From positions 1,054,001 to 1,118,000 of the forward strand of contig CBDBJR010000002.1 in NCBI GenBank assembly GCA_965206445.1: a stretch of DNA of 64,000 bases, read 5' to 3'. Below the pieces are notes generated by a model, which did no database searches, was not told the DNA's origin, and saw only the letters and a program-made list of their open reading frames with translations. Made by a program: the position numbers and the translations under genes. The stretch comes from CBDBJR01 sp965206445. Its GTDB lineage: Bacteria > Pseudomonadota > Gammaproteobacteria > Arenicellales > Poriferihabitantaceae. Positions 18,325 to 27,048 of the stretch are shown piece after piece. Positions within the stretch are counted from its first letter, which is position 1, and each line of letters opens with the position of its first letter.

Positions 18325-18696
18325 TTATAGTCTGCAATAATGTTTGACCCTTTTCTTGTATTGTTGGAATTTGCGAGGATCATTGTGCAAAGTTCGTTTG
18401 AGCAACCAGCCAACATCTCTACCGGCTTGTTTTTTTGCTTTGCGCGCTTTCGCTGCTGTTGTCAGAGTGGGGCTTTGTTGCTTATGGCGATTTTGATAAA
18501 CCGCCTGCAACGGCGTGCCTGTCCAATTGGCATAGTTATTACCGCCGAATAAATCCCGTGCAGCGAACTGTTTCCCAGGGTATTTGTCGCACCAGTCATG
18601 GACTTCCTGCCGTATAAAATTCATCGCATTGTTTTTTTCCTGATTAGAAAGGCCGCCAATATCTTTCAGATTACCATTAGGGGTTACAATAGTCAT
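18325..18696 (-). CDS. Small basic hypothetical protein
   Basis: A 123-residue protein, not recognised. The ATG at 18696 is chosen over the upstream start at 18810 because GAGGA sits at good distance before it. The N-terminal half reads as a compact domain (FIRQEVHDWCDKY, FAARDLFGGNNYANWTGTPLQ), with a G-T-P-L-Q turn. The C-terminal half is very rich in Lys and Arg (KARKAKKQAGR, then FQQYKKRVKHY), suggesting nucleic-acid binding. It has no membrane segment or signal. Base composition is lower in GC than its neighbours. It lies convergent to nothing obvious and is flanked by two gene fossils, so it could be a recent arrival. Confidence 0.6.
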   Translation of the reverse strand: MTIVTPNGNLKDIGGLSNQEKNNAMNFIRQEVHDWCDKYPGKQFAARDLFGGNNYANWTGTPLQAVYQNRHKQQSPTLTTAAKARKAKKQAGRDVGWLLKRTLHNDPRKFQQYKKRVKHYCRL

Positions 18697-18894
18697 AGCA
18701 AAATCCTCGCAGTGGGGGTGGTGAAGAACTGATAGAAATATCGCAAAGGGCGGGAATGGATTCCTGTTTTTTCCTAATGCATAGCATAGCATGGCATCAA
18801 TGGATGGCAATCCGCCTACAGGCTTTACACTCGGTAATTTCGATTACCGGAGATTACTCGTGATTCATCCACCCAAACCACTGGAGAAAATCAT

Positions 18895-19020
18895 ATGGCT
18901 TTCCCGCGGCCTCGATTGACTTTTTTAGGCACCGGTATTATGGGCTTGCCGATGGCGCACAATATGCTGGCCGCCGGTTATCCGCTGTCGGTTTGGAATC
19001 GTACGCCCCTATACGTATGA
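18895..19020 (+). pseudogene. 5' fragment of a 3-hydroxyisobutyrate-dehydrogenase-like gene
   Basis: A 41-codon open frame with a good ribosome site (GGAGA) encodes LTFLGTGIMGLPMAHNML and then YPLSVWNRTP, the unmistakable NAD(P)-binding start of the 6-phosphogluconate/3-hydroxyisobutyrate dehydrogenase family (about 290 residues when complete). It stops at a TGA that overlaps the ATG of the following phosphoesterase. The rest of the enzyme is missing. It still supplies a leader frame that could couple translation into the next gene. Confidence 0.75.
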
Positions 19021-19877
19021 AATTCGGGCGCGTTATGCTGTTCCTGGGGGCAGTCTGTATCGCACTGGGCGCCCGGGCGTTTTGGTTCGAGCCGGCTTCC
19101 CTGGTGAAAAACACGGTGCGCCTTCACATTCATCCCTGGCCGCAGCAGTGCGATGGTTTGACCGTCGCAGTGATAGCCGACCTGCATGTGGGATCACCGC
19201 ATAACGATCTCGACAGGCTGAAGGAGATTGTCAATGAAACCAACAGACTTGAGCCGGATTTGATATTGCTCGCCGGGGACTTCGTGACCCAGGGCGTGGT
19301 TGGCGGGGCGTTTGTGGCGCCGCAAGACATCGCCATTGAGCTGGATAGACTGCAAGCCGGGCTTGGGGTATACGCGGTACTGGGTAATCACGATTGGTGG
19401 TATGGCCAGGAGGAGATCATCCATGCTTTCAGCGCTACCGACATCGTATTTCTGGAGGATGCGTCTCGGCGGCTGGTCAAGGGCGATTGCCGGTTTTGGC
19501 TGGCGGGCGTCAGTGATTATTGGGAGGGCGCGCATGATGTCGGCAAAGCGCTGGCGGATGTCCCGTCCGATGCGCCGACGCTGGTTTTCACGCATAATCC
19601 CGACGTGTTTGATGGCCTGCCGGACCGGGTGGCGCTGACTTTTGCCGGCCACACCCACGGTGGCCAGGTTAATCTGCCGCTGGTGGGCCGCCCGATTGTG
19701 CCTTCGCAGTTCGGCGAGCGTTTCGCCATCGGCCATATCAATGAAGCAGGCCGGCAGATGTTCGTGACGCCGGGCATTGGCACCAGTATCCTGCCCGTGC
19801 GTTTTCGAGTCCCGCCGGAGATTTCCCTGGTCACCCTGAAAACCATCGGCACGGATACCGCCCCTTCCGAGCGCTGA
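19017..19877 (+). CDS. Membrane-anchored metallophosphoesterase (YkuE/YaeI-like)
   Basis: This is a 286-residue calcineurin-like phosphoesterase with an N-terminal hydrophobic anchor (residues 6-25), acting at the membrane, probably on the periplasmic side. Metal-binding motifs are all present: AVIADLHVG, LLAGDFV, LGNHDWWYG, FTHNPD and GHTHGGQ. YaeI-type relatives have been linked to phosphodiester or lipid-precursor hydrolysis. The substrate here is unknown. The ATG at 19017 overlaps the stop of the dehydrogenase fragment, and an upstream in-frame TTG at 18993 lies inside that fragment and is unlikely. Confidence 0.88.
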   Translation: MKFGRVMLFLGAVCIALGARAFWFEPASLVKNTVRLHIHPWPQQCDGLTVAVIADLHVGSPHNDLDRLKEIVNETNRLEPDLILLAGDFVTQGVVGGAFVAPQDIAIELDRLQAGLGVYAVLGNHDWWYGQEEIIHAFSATDIVFLEDASRRLVKGDCRFWLAGVSDYWEGAHDVGKALADVPSDAPTLVFTHNPDVFDGLPDRVALTFAGHTHGGQVNLPLVGRPIVPSQFGERFAIGHINEAGRQMFVTPGIGTSILPVRFRVPPEISLVTLKTIGTDTAPSER

Positions 19878-19923
19878 CAGACCACGGGGGCCTGTTATTC
19901 TCCGATGTCGCCGCCGTGCAGCC

Positions 19924-20012
19924 GCAAAATGGCCGCCTGGCGGGTGTTCTACAACACCGAACGACCTCATTTTCCCTTGCAGCTGCAATCTCCTGTACAA
20001 TTTCGGTGCCAT
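19924..20012 (+). mobile_element. Remnant of IS481-like transposase 3' end
   Basis: In one frame the stretch reads KMAAWRVFYNTERPHF then LQLQSPVQF, matching KMAAWLVEYNTVIPHHSLGLQTPIQF near the C-terminus of the intact transposase (52988-53065). It is cut on both sides and much diverged. It lies between the phosphoesterase and the NYN gene. Confidence 0.65.
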
Positions 20013-20118
20013 TCGCGCAGTCCGATATGTTATGGTTGCATACGGGATATTGATCAGATTGGTCGGGTCAGTTTACAATTAAAGATTTTTAACGAGATTT
20101 TAAACATGTGGATAGTAT

Positions 20119-21081
20119 ATGAACAATAATTCATCCGTTGCCGTTTTTATAGATGTGGAAAACATTCTCTATTCCACGCTTAATAATTATTCCGAAACGC
20201 CTGATTGGTCTTTCATTGTTGATGCCTGCAAAGCGTATGGGCGAATTTCGTTTATACAGGCCTTTGGTGATTGGATTGAATTTCCAAAGGAGGTTCCTGA
20301 AATCCAAAGAAACGGCATACAACCTGTCTTTGTACCGTTGTCGCAAGATAAAAAAAGCAGCCTGGATTGTTATTTGACGGTGTCGGCCATGAAGCTGTTC
20401 TTTCAAAACAGCTCTATTGATACGCTCATTCTCGCATCGGGTGACCGCGACTACATTCCGTTAATTTCCGAACTTAAGGCCTCGGGGAAGAGTGTGATTA
20501 TACTGGCTGTTCCGGAAACATTATCTAAAGACCTGACCAGCATCGTTGATGGCGTTATTTCATACGAGTCAAAAAGCGTGGGCAGAGTTGGTGACGCTTC
20601 CATCGAGTCGGCCGATAGGCACGAATTTCAGGAAGATGTGATCGGCACGGTAAGAGAGTGCGAGGAGCGTTCGCCTAATGATCGTTGGGTAAATTTAGCC
20701 GCTATCGGTCTGGCCTTGAAAAAGAAAGATTCAAATTTTACGCATACAAAATACGGCTACAGAAAACTGGCTGATATGCTGCATGCTATCCCTCAACTTG
20801 AGCTTAAGTACGACAACTACGAGAAGACCGTCGCGCTGACGAGAACGCGGACAGGGGAGGCGGTAAAAGACGCCGGTAATTTACTTGAGGGCACTATTTG
20901 CAACATCAAGGAAGGGTATGGTTTTATTAGACCAAACGAAGGCCACGAAAACATATTTTTTCACCACAGTAAGTTATTGCAGATTGAACTGTGGGAGTTA
21001 AACACGGGAGATGAGGTTTCCTTTAGCGTTTATAACACGGACCGAGGGTTGAGCGCCGAGAATGTTCAAAAGAAAGCCTGA
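20119..21081 (+). CDS. NYN-domain RNase fused to LOTUS (OST-HTH) and cold-shock domains
   Basis: This is a 320-residue, probably RNA-processing protein. The N-terminal NYN/PIN-like nuclease domain (LabA/DUF88 type) has FIDVENI with D12 and N15, SSLDCYLTV, and ASGDRDYIPLI carrying the remaining acidic residues. An OST-HTH/LOTUS domain follows at about 170-240 (WVNLAAIGLALKKK, YGYRKLADML), then a cold-shock domain at about 255-318 (GTICNIKEGYGFIRP, NIFFHHSKL). LOTUS domains bind RNA, G-quadruplexes or helicases, and CSDs bind single-stranded nucleic acid. The DNA is clearly lower in GC than its flanks. Target RNA unknown. Confidence 0.85.
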   Translation: MNNNSSVAVFIDVENILYSTLNNYSETPDWSFIVDACKAYGRISFIQAFGDWIEFPKEVPEIQRNGIQPVFVPLSQDKKSSLDCYLTVSAMKLFFQNSSIDTLILASGDRDYIPLISELKASGKSVIILAVPETLSKDLTSIVDGVISYESKSVGRVGDASIESADRHEFQEDVIGTVRECEERSPNDRWVNLAAIGLALKKKDSNFTHTKYGYRKLADMLHAIPQLELKYDNYEKTVALTRTRTGEAVKDAGNLLEGTICNIKEGYGFIRPNEGHENIFFHHSKLLQIELWELNTGDEVSFSVYNTDRGLSAENVQKKA

Positions 21082-21200
21082 GAGCGTGGCCGCACCGGCG
21101 CAGACGACCGGCCGCCCATAGGCACTGGCCGATGCAATCCGCCACTTGCGCCGCCAATATCCTAACTTCTAATATAGGCTGTTTGGTTAGACGGGATCAG

Positions 21201-21599
21201 ATGAAAACGTGCAAGAAATGTGGAAGCCATGATTTTGGCACTTGGACATCCGCATCACGTGGCACAGTTCATTACTACTGTCGGAGTTGTCGGCGCAAAC
21301 GAGCGGCTACATATACCGCAAGAAAACTTCACAATGGTGGTACTCATACTCAGTCACAATGGTTGAAGAGGCTGAAGGAATATGATCGGTGTCCTCGATG
21401 CAAACGGGTCTGGCACGAAATATCACCACGCCCTGATAGGCGATATCGGTATGTTTGGACAAAGGATCATATCCTCCCATTGACTCGGGGAGGAACAGAC
21501 GACATCATCAACATCCAGCCTCTCTGCTATCAATGCAATTCCTCAAAGTGTGATGGAAGGCAAAAAAAACCCGAACCATATATGTCTCGCGGTGGTTAG
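21201..21599 (+). CDS. HNH endonuclease
   Basis: This is a 132-residue protein. Four Cys pairs (CKKC, CRSC, CPRC, CYQC) frame a zinc-ribbon N-terminus and an HNH core. The core reads TKDHILPLTRGGTDDIINIQPLCYQCNSSK, giving the His, Asn and second His/Asn of the beta-beta-alpha-metal nuclease. The ATG at 21201 is chosen because the upstream open frame (from 21132) has no plausible start context. Such small HNH proteins occur in mobile and defence settings. Its position after the NYN-LOTUS-CSD gene, in similar low-GC DNA, suggests the two arrived together. Confidence 0.8.
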   Translation: MKTCKKCGSHDFGTWTSASRGTVHYYCRSCRRKRAATYTARKLHNGGTHTQSQWLKRLKEYDRCPRCKRVWHEISPRPDRRYRYVWTKDHILPLTRGGTDDIINIQPLCYQCNSSKCDGRQKKPEPYMSRGG

Positions 21600-22019
21600 C
21601 GCGTGGTGACAACTGCCTGAGCGACTTCCTGCGATAATAGAAATATCCACCGGCACAACAGGAAATCACGCTCTTAATGCAGTCTCGGCAATAGTGACTA
21701 CGCTACAGGCTGTTAGCTGTATTTGTGTTACTGATCGGCATAAGGCAGGCGCTACTCATAACGCCATTGACCAACAATCGACGCAATATCGATTATTTAG
21801 GCATGGTTGAATTGCGATAACAGCGACACCGCAAGCTGTTTTATTGAAAAAACGGCGAATTTGCAGAAAAAAGTCAAAATTATGATGAATATTGCTAATA
21901 ATATAGGAAATGTGGAATATCTGCAGGGCGGATTCAGCCGCTAAAAAACGCATTTTGCATGGCGGCGGTTATCTGATATAGTGGACGGCAATCTTTAACA
22001 CTCCGAAGAGGTGAATCCA
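21600..22019 (+). other. Intergenic region before branched-chain amino-acid transporter
   Basis: About 420 bases without a supported gene. The part from 21780 to 21930 is AT-rich and probably holds the promoter for the transporter operon, but no clear -35/-10 pair stands out. GAAGAGG at about 22005 is the ribosome site of the next gene. Confidence 0.5.
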
Positions 22020-23291
22020 ATGATACACAGAACCGTTCCCGCGAAAAGACGCGAATTTCTCCGCCAGGCGTCGGTGGCGGCCGCCACCGCGAGTTTTCTC
22101 CCCAGGCTGGCGTTTTCGGCCAACCACACCCTGACCGTCGGCATGAACATTCCGATGACCGGCGACTACGCCCCCTGGGGGCTGCCGGGTCTGTATGGTT
22201 GTGAAATCATCGTCAACAATATCAATGCCGCCGGCGGTGTTGCCATCGGTGGCGAGACCTACAATATCCGGCTGGCGTCCTATGACCACGGCTACGACAC
22301 CGAAAAGGCGCTGCAGGGCTTCAAGAAGCTGGTGCTGCAGGATGACGCCAGTATGGTGATGATGCTGGGTGGCTCGACCGTGGCGGCGGTGTTGCCCTGG
22401 GCGACGCGCAAGAAGGTGCTGACGACGACGTTGCTGCCGAGTGATATTACGCCGGACTCGCGTTATCTGGTGGCCACCTGCGAGTCTCACCCGCTGTATA
22501 ACGTCACCGGTGTGGAATGGCTGGCGCAGCAGCATCCCGAGGCGAAAACCGCGGCCATTGTGACCAATAACGATGTCGAATACGGTCAGCAGTCCGCCGC
22601 GACGTATAAGGCGGCGTTCGAGGTGGCCGGCATCGAGGTGGTGGATACGCATCTGCACGGCTTTGATGTGACCGATTTCGCGCCTGTCGTGAGCGCGTTG
22701 CTGGCGAAAAATCCGCAGATTATCTGTATGGCCACCAGCTTCTACGTCACCCCGATCATGGAGCAGTTATACCATCAGGGGTACAAGGGCAAAATCATTT
22801 CCTGCACGCTGGATTACTACGATGAGATCATCGCCAAAACCAGCCAGGACTTCGTCGACGGTACGATCTACCAGTTCCCGGATTTCGATGATCCGAAACT
22901 GCGCCAGGCCGGAGTGAATTTCCCCGACCCGGCCGGCTTTGACGCGGCCTTTCGCGCGGCGCACCCGAATGACTGGTCGGCGGTCGCCTGGGAGTACCCG
23001 GCCATTCTGCTGAACTGGCTGGAGGCCGCCAAAGCCGCCGGCAGTACCGACAGCGAAGACGTGCTCAGCGTCCTCAAGAGCACCCGGCAGGATTTTGTCT
23101 TCGGCGGTGGCGGCTGGTGGGGTGCCGAGTTGTGGGGGCTTGACAACGCGCTGGTCGGGCGCTGGCCGGTGGTGAAAATTGTCGATGGCAAGGCGCGCAT
23201 TCAGGCCTTCGGCGACGTCTCCGCCTGGCTGGCGAAACACAAGTCGGTGCTGATCCGGCACATGAAAGAGTTCGGTCTGCGTACGGTATAA
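22020..23291 (+). CDS. Branched-chain amino-acid-type ABC transporter substrate-binding protein
   Basis: This is a 423-residue periplasmic protein of the LivJ/LivK-type family. A signal with KRREFLRQAS (Tat-like) leads to VGMNIPMTGDYAPWGLPG, the typical opening strand and ligand loop. KLVLQDDASMVMMLGG and TAAIVTNNDVEYGQQ follow as in type-I periplasmic binding proteins. The ATG at 22020 follows GAAGAGG at suitable distance; a GTG at 22011 overlaps that site. It is the first gene of a five-gene operon. The ligand may be an amino acid, amide or small aromatic compound, because this family is broad. Confidence 0.9.
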   Translation: MIHRTVPAKRREFLRQASVAAATASFLPRLAFSANHTLTVGMNIPMTGDYAPWGLPGLYGCEIIVNNINAAGGVAIGGETYNIRLASYDHGYDTEKALQGFKKLVLQDDASMVMMLGGSTVAAVLPWATRKKVLTTTLLPSDITPDSRYLVATCESHPLYNVTGVEWLAQQHPEAKTAAIVTNNDVEYGQQSAATYKAAFEVAGIEVVDTHLHGFDVTDFAPVVSALLAKNPQIICMATSFYVTPIMEQLYHQGYKGKIISCTLDYYDEIIAKTSQDFVDGTIYQFPDFDDPKLRQAGVNFPDPAGFDAAFRAAHPNDWSAVAWEYPAILLNWLEAAKAAGSTDSEDVLSVLKSTRQDFVFGGGGWWGAELWGLDNALVGRWPVVKIVDGKARIQAFGDVSAWLAKHKSVLIRHMKEFGLRTV

Positions 23292-23314
23292 CCGGGGAGC
23301 GATTCCCGCGCACC

Positions 23315-24184
23315 TTGGAACTGCTGATCCAGTCGGTCGTTAACGGCCTGATCCAGAGCGGTTTCTTTGCCCTGGCGGCGGTCGGGCTGGTGCTGATCTT
23401 CGGCGTCATGGGCGTGGTCAATTTCGCCCATGGCGAGTTTGTCATGGTCGGCGCCTATACCGTCTGGTTGTTGCATGCGCAATACGGCCTGCCGTTTTTG
23501 CCGACCATCGTCGTCGCCATGGCGACGGTCACCGCGATTGGCCTGCTGATGGAGTGGTGGCTGTTTCGACCGATGCGCGCGGACCCTCTGGGTGGGTTGA
23601 TCTGCTCCATCGGCGCCTTGTTTATCCTGCAGGTCGTCGCCACGGTGGTGGGCGGTGGCGGCCCCTCCAAGCAGGTGCCGCCGCCGTTTGAAGGCACCCT
23701 GGTATGGTTCGAGTTCGTGCGCATTCCTTACCAGCGTCTGTTCAGCATCACGGTATCGGTGGCGGCGCTGGGGATGCTGTGGTATTTCCTCACCCGCACC
23801 CGGTTGGGCTGGGCGTTGCGCGCGGTCTCGCAGGATCGCGAGGCGGCCGCCCTGCAGGGCATCAACAGCGACCGGGTGTCTCTGCTGGCCATCGGCGTCG
23901 GCGCGGCTCTGGCGGGGTTGGCCGGGGCGCTGCTGGCGCCGCTGACCAATATCAACCCGCACATGGGGCACAACGTCATCATTACCGCTTTTATCGTCAC
24001 CATCGTCGGCGGCGTCGGCAGCCTGTCCGGCGCGGTCATTGCCGCGATTCTGTACGCGCTGCTGCATACCTTCATCACCACCTACTTCAACGGCACCATC
24101 GCCACCATCTGCGGCCTGCTGATCATGGTGCTGGTGCTGATTGTCCGGCCAAGCGGTATCACGGGCGTTCGGGTGAGCGAATAG
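23315..24184 (+). CDS. livH: Branched-chain amino-acid-type ABC permease LivH
   Basis: This is a 289-residue inner-membrane permease with about eight hydrophobic segments. GLVLIFGVMGVVNFAHGEF is the LivH signature, and ALRAVSQDREAAALQGIN is the cytoplasmic coupling loop. It starts at a TTG 23 bases after the binding-protein stop, there being no ATG nearby. It pairs with LivM, whose start overlaps its stop by one base. Confidence 0.9.
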   Translation: MELLIQSVVNGLIQSGFFALAAVGLVLIFGVMGVVNFAHGEFVMVGAYTVWLLHAQYGLPFLPTIVVAMATVTAIGLLMEWWLFRPMRADPLGGLICSIGALFILQVVATVVGGGGPSKQVPPPFEGTLVWFEFVRIPYQRLFSITVSVAALGMLWYFLTRTRLGWALRAVSQDREAAALQGINSDRVSLLAIGVGAALAGLAGALLAPLTNINPHMGHNVIITAFIVTIVGGVGSLSGAVIAAILYALLHTFITTYFNGTIATICGLLIMVLVLIVRPSGITGVRVSE

Positions 24185-25167
24185 TGGACCCCGGCGCGCC
24201 CGTTTCCCGCCGCGTCGGGGCGACCGCCGGCCTGCTGGTTGCATTGCTGGCCGGATTGCTGGTATTGCCGCATTATCTGGCCTACCACCATCAGGACTTC
24301 CTGATTTTCCTGACCATCAACGTGCTCGTGGTGTCGAGCTACCGGCTGGTCACCCTGAGCGGCGAATGGTCCCTGATCCACGCCGTCATGATGGGGGTCG
24401 GCGCTTATACCAGCGCCATCCTGACGCGCTATTTCGATTTGCCTTTCTGGCTCGGCCTGCCCCTCGCCGGGCTGGTTGCCGGCCTGGTTGCGGCGCTGTT
24501 ATGCGTGCCGCTGTTTCGCATGACCCGGTTTTACTTCCTCATCGGCTCGTTCGCCGCCGGCGAAGCCATCCGGTTATGCTGGATCCATTTCATCAAACCC
24601 TTCGGCGGCACCGGTGGCATCAGCGCGGTGCCGCCGCCGGAGTGGGGGAATATCGATTTCCTCGAGCCGATTGCCTATTTTTATCTGGTACTCGGCGTCG
24701 TCAGTATCTGCCTGTGGCTGCTGTACCGCATCGAAAAATCGCGCATCGGCCTGACCCTGCACGCGATTCACTGGCAGGCTCCGCTGGCCGAATCGGTCGG
24801 CGTGAACGCCTGGCATTACCGCTCCCTGTCGTTCATCACGGGTTCGCTGTTTGTGGCGCTTGCCGGCGCGCTCAAGGTGCATTACATCGGCACCGTGACG
24901 CCCAAGCAGTTTGATATCGGCTTCATGGTTTTTATTCTCATCTGGGTCATCGTCGGTGGCTACAAGACCTTCTACGGCGCGATCCTGGGGGCGGTGATTC
25001 TGTCGGTCCTGGATGAGGTTCTGCGCCAGTTCGACCAGCTGCGACCGGCGCTTTACGGCATTATTTTGATCCTTTTTATCCGTTACCTGCCGGGCGGCCT
25101 CGAGAGCCTGCCGCAAATCCTCATGCGGTGGGTGCGGCGCGCAAGCCGACGGCCCGGGAAAGCCTGA
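24184..25167 (+). CDS. livM: Branched-chain amino-acid-type ABC permease LivM
   Basis: This is a 327-residue inner-membrane permease. The GTG at 24184 overlaps the LivH stop (TAGTG), which fixes the start; the longer upstream frame to 23704 is a shadow of livH. It has about nine hydrophobic segments. The coupling loop reads TLHAIHWQAPLAESVGVN, the LivM counterpart of R-x-x-A-x-R-x-x-E-x-x-A-x-x-x-G. It is translationally coupled to livG through an ATGA-type junction at 25165-25169. Confidence 0.9.
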   Translation: MDPGAPVSRRVGATAGLLVALLAGLLVLPHYLAYHHQDFLIFLTINVLVVSSYRLVTLSGEWSLIHAVMMGVGAYTSAILTRYFDLPFWLGLPLAGLVAGLVAALLCVPLFRMTRFYFLIGSFAAGEAIRLCWIHFIKPFGGTGGISAVPPPEWGNIDFLEPIAYFYLVLGVVSICLWLLYRIEKSRIGLTLHAIHWQAPLAESVGVNAWHYRSLSFITGSLFVALAGALKVHYIGTVTPKQFDIGFMVFILIWVIVGGYKTFYGAILGAVILSVLDEVLRQFDQLRPALYGIILILFIRYLPGGLESLPQILMRWVRRASRRPGKA

Positions 25168-25925
25168 TGGCGTTGCTCGAGGTACGCGACCTGAGCAAGC
25201 GGTTTGGCGGCCTGACCGCTCTGGACGGGGTCAGCTTTGACGTTGCGGATGGTGAGATTCACGGCCTGATTGGTCCGAACGGCGCCGGCAAAAGCACCCT
25301 GTTCAAAAATATCGCCGGGTTCTATCGGCCGACCGGCGGCGATATCCGCTTTGACGGGCGCAGCATCAAAGGACTCAAACCGTCGCGCATCGCCGCCGCC
25401 GGTCTGGTGCGCACCTTCCAGGAAGCCACCTTGTTCGCGCCGCTCAGCGTGTTTCAAAACGTCCTGGTCGGCACCCATAACCAGGCGCGGACGAATATTT
25501 TTTCGGCGCTGTGCGGCCTTGACCGGCGGGTGCAGCGGCGCGCCCGGGAGGCCGCTCTGGAGATGCTCGATTTTATCGGGCTGTCCGAGCGCAAGGCGCA
25601 GCCCGCGGCGGAGCTGCCGCTCGGTAGCCAGCGCGCCCTGGCGATCGCCATCGCGCTGATGTCCCGCCCGCGGCTGATACTGATGGATGAGCCGTTCGCC
25701 GGCATGAATCCGCAGGAAACGCAGCGGATGATGGGATTGACGCGCAAGATACGCGAAACCGGCGTCACCATCGTGCTGGTCGAGCACGATATGCGCGCCG
25801 TTATGGGCCTGTGCGATCAGCTTACCGTGCTCAACTTCGGCTCCCGGCTGGCCGGTGGCTCGCCGCAACAGGTGTGCGACGATCCTGCGGTCATCAGCGC
25901 CTATCTCGGCGGCGGGCGGGCATGA
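25167..25925 (+). CDS. livG: Branched-chain amino-acid-type ABC ATPase LivG
   Basis: This is a 252-residue ATPase. The ATG at 25167 overlaps the LivM stop. Motifs are Walker A (GPNGAGKST), Q-loop region (VRTFQEATLF), signature (LPLGSQRALAIA, degenerate as usual for LivG), Walker B (LILMDEPFAGMNP) and H-loop (VLVEHDM). It couples ATP hydrolysis to import with LivF. The stop overlaps the livF start by four bases. Confidence 0.92.
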   Translation: MALLEVRDLSKRFGGLTALDGVSFDVADGEIHGLIGPNGAGKSTLFKNIAGFYRPTGGDIRFDGRSIKGLKPSRIAAAGLVRTFQEATLFAPLSVFQNVLVGTHNQARTNIFSALCGLDRRVQRRAREAALEMLDFIGLSERKAQPAAELPLGSQRALAIAIALMSRPRLILMDEPFAGMNPQETQRMMGLTRKIRETGVTIVLVEHDMRAVMGLCDQLTVLNFGSRLAGGSPQQVCDDPAVISAYLGGGRA

Positions 25926-26629
25926 AACTGTCGCTGCGAAACCTGGTCGTGCAGTACCACAACGTACTCGCCCTGAAGGGGGTCAGCCTCGAGGTGCCGG
26001 ACGGCGCCTTCATTACCCTGATTGGCGCCAACGGCGCTGGTAAAAGCACCACGCTGCGGACGATTTCCGGCCTGGTGAAGCCTCGTCAGGGCGTGATTGA
26101 ACTGGACGGCAGACGCATAGACCACCTGAGCGCCGACCGCATCCTGTGCGCCGGGGTCGCGCACGTCCCTGAAGGGCGGCGGGTTTTCAAGGACCTGAGC
26201 GTGCAGGAAAACCTGCTGCTGGGTGCGTATGTCCGGCGTGACCGGGCGCAGGTGCAAACCGACCTGCAATCGGTTTTCCAGCGCTTTCCCAGGTTGCGCG
26301 AGCGCGCCGCCCAGCAGGCCCGTACCCTGAGCGGCGGCGAGCAGCAAATGCTGTCTATCGGCCGCGCCCTGATGTCCCGTCCCAGGGTGCTGTTGCTCGA
26401 CGAGCCGTCGCTTGGGCTGGCGCCCATCATCGTGCAGGAGATCGGCGGCATCCTGCGCGAGATCAACACCCACGGCGTGACCGTCATACTGGTGGAACAA
26501 AACGCCGAGCTGGCACTGCAACTGGCGGATTACGCCTACGTGCTGGAAACCGGCGCCATCGCCCTGCACGGTGAGGCCTCCCGACTGGCCGATGATGTGC
26601 ATGTGAAGAAGGCCTATCTCGGCCTCTAG
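25922..26629 (+). CDS. livF: Branched-chain amino-acid-type ABC ATPase LivF
   Basis: This is a 235-residue ATPase and the last gene of the operon. Walker A is GANGAGKST, signature LSGGEQQMLSIGRAL and Walker B LLLDEPSLGLAP. The VPEGRRVFKDLSVQENL segment is typical of LivF. The ATG at 25922 sits in an ATGA overlap with livG. Confidence 0.92.
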   Translation: MKLSLRNLVVQYHNVLALKGVSLEVPDGAFITLIGANGAGKSTTLRTISGLVKPRQGVIELDGRRIDHLSADRILCAGVAHVPEGRRVFKDLSVQENLLLGAYVRRDRAQVQTDLQSVFQRFPRLRERAAQQARTLSGGEQQMLSIGRALMSRPRVLLLDEPSLGLAPIIVQEIGGILREINTHGVTVILVEQNAELALQLADYAYVLETGAIALHGEASRLADDVHVKKAYLGL

Positions 26630-27048
26630 TCGGCCCGGCGTCGATCACCGCTTCCGGTGAGCCTGTCGGCGCCGTTACGCACTATATCCTCAACCGGCAC
26701 CGGTCTGTCGCCGCCGTGTTTCGATGGCGGTTTTGGTGTCATCGCCATTCAACCTGACGGTGTTCAGCGCCCCGCCGATGGTCTTTCGCCGACGCCAGTA
26801 AGCCGCATACCGTGTCGGCTGGCAACCGGAGGATGGCCTTATGGACAAGGCTGGATACGTGCTACACTGGCCGCCACAGAGGGTTGCGAACGCACAACAG
26901 CAAGCCAATCCCGGGAACCCGATGCAAACCGGTGCCCGGCAGGCTTGCCGGTGTGCATATATGAAAATCAATCGCCTCCCGAATTGCTCGTGCGCGGTTA
27001 TACGCAATCTGATGTATGCTTTTCTCGAATCAAACAAGTTGAGCAATC
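26630..27048 (+). other. Intergenic region after LivF
   Basis: About 420 bases between the ABC and TRAP operons. A perfect six-pair hairpin TCACCG-CTTC-CGGTGA lies at 26645-26660, possibly the end of the liv operon, without a T-run. No coding signal in either strand looks convincing. The TRAP promoter must lie in the last 150 bases. Confidence 0.5.

Noticed and set aside
23201..24244. 347-codon minus-strand frame opposite livH
   Set aside because: Composition (Gln, Arg, Asp, His runs) is that of an antisense shadow of a GC-rich membrane-protein gene, and livH has full family motifs.
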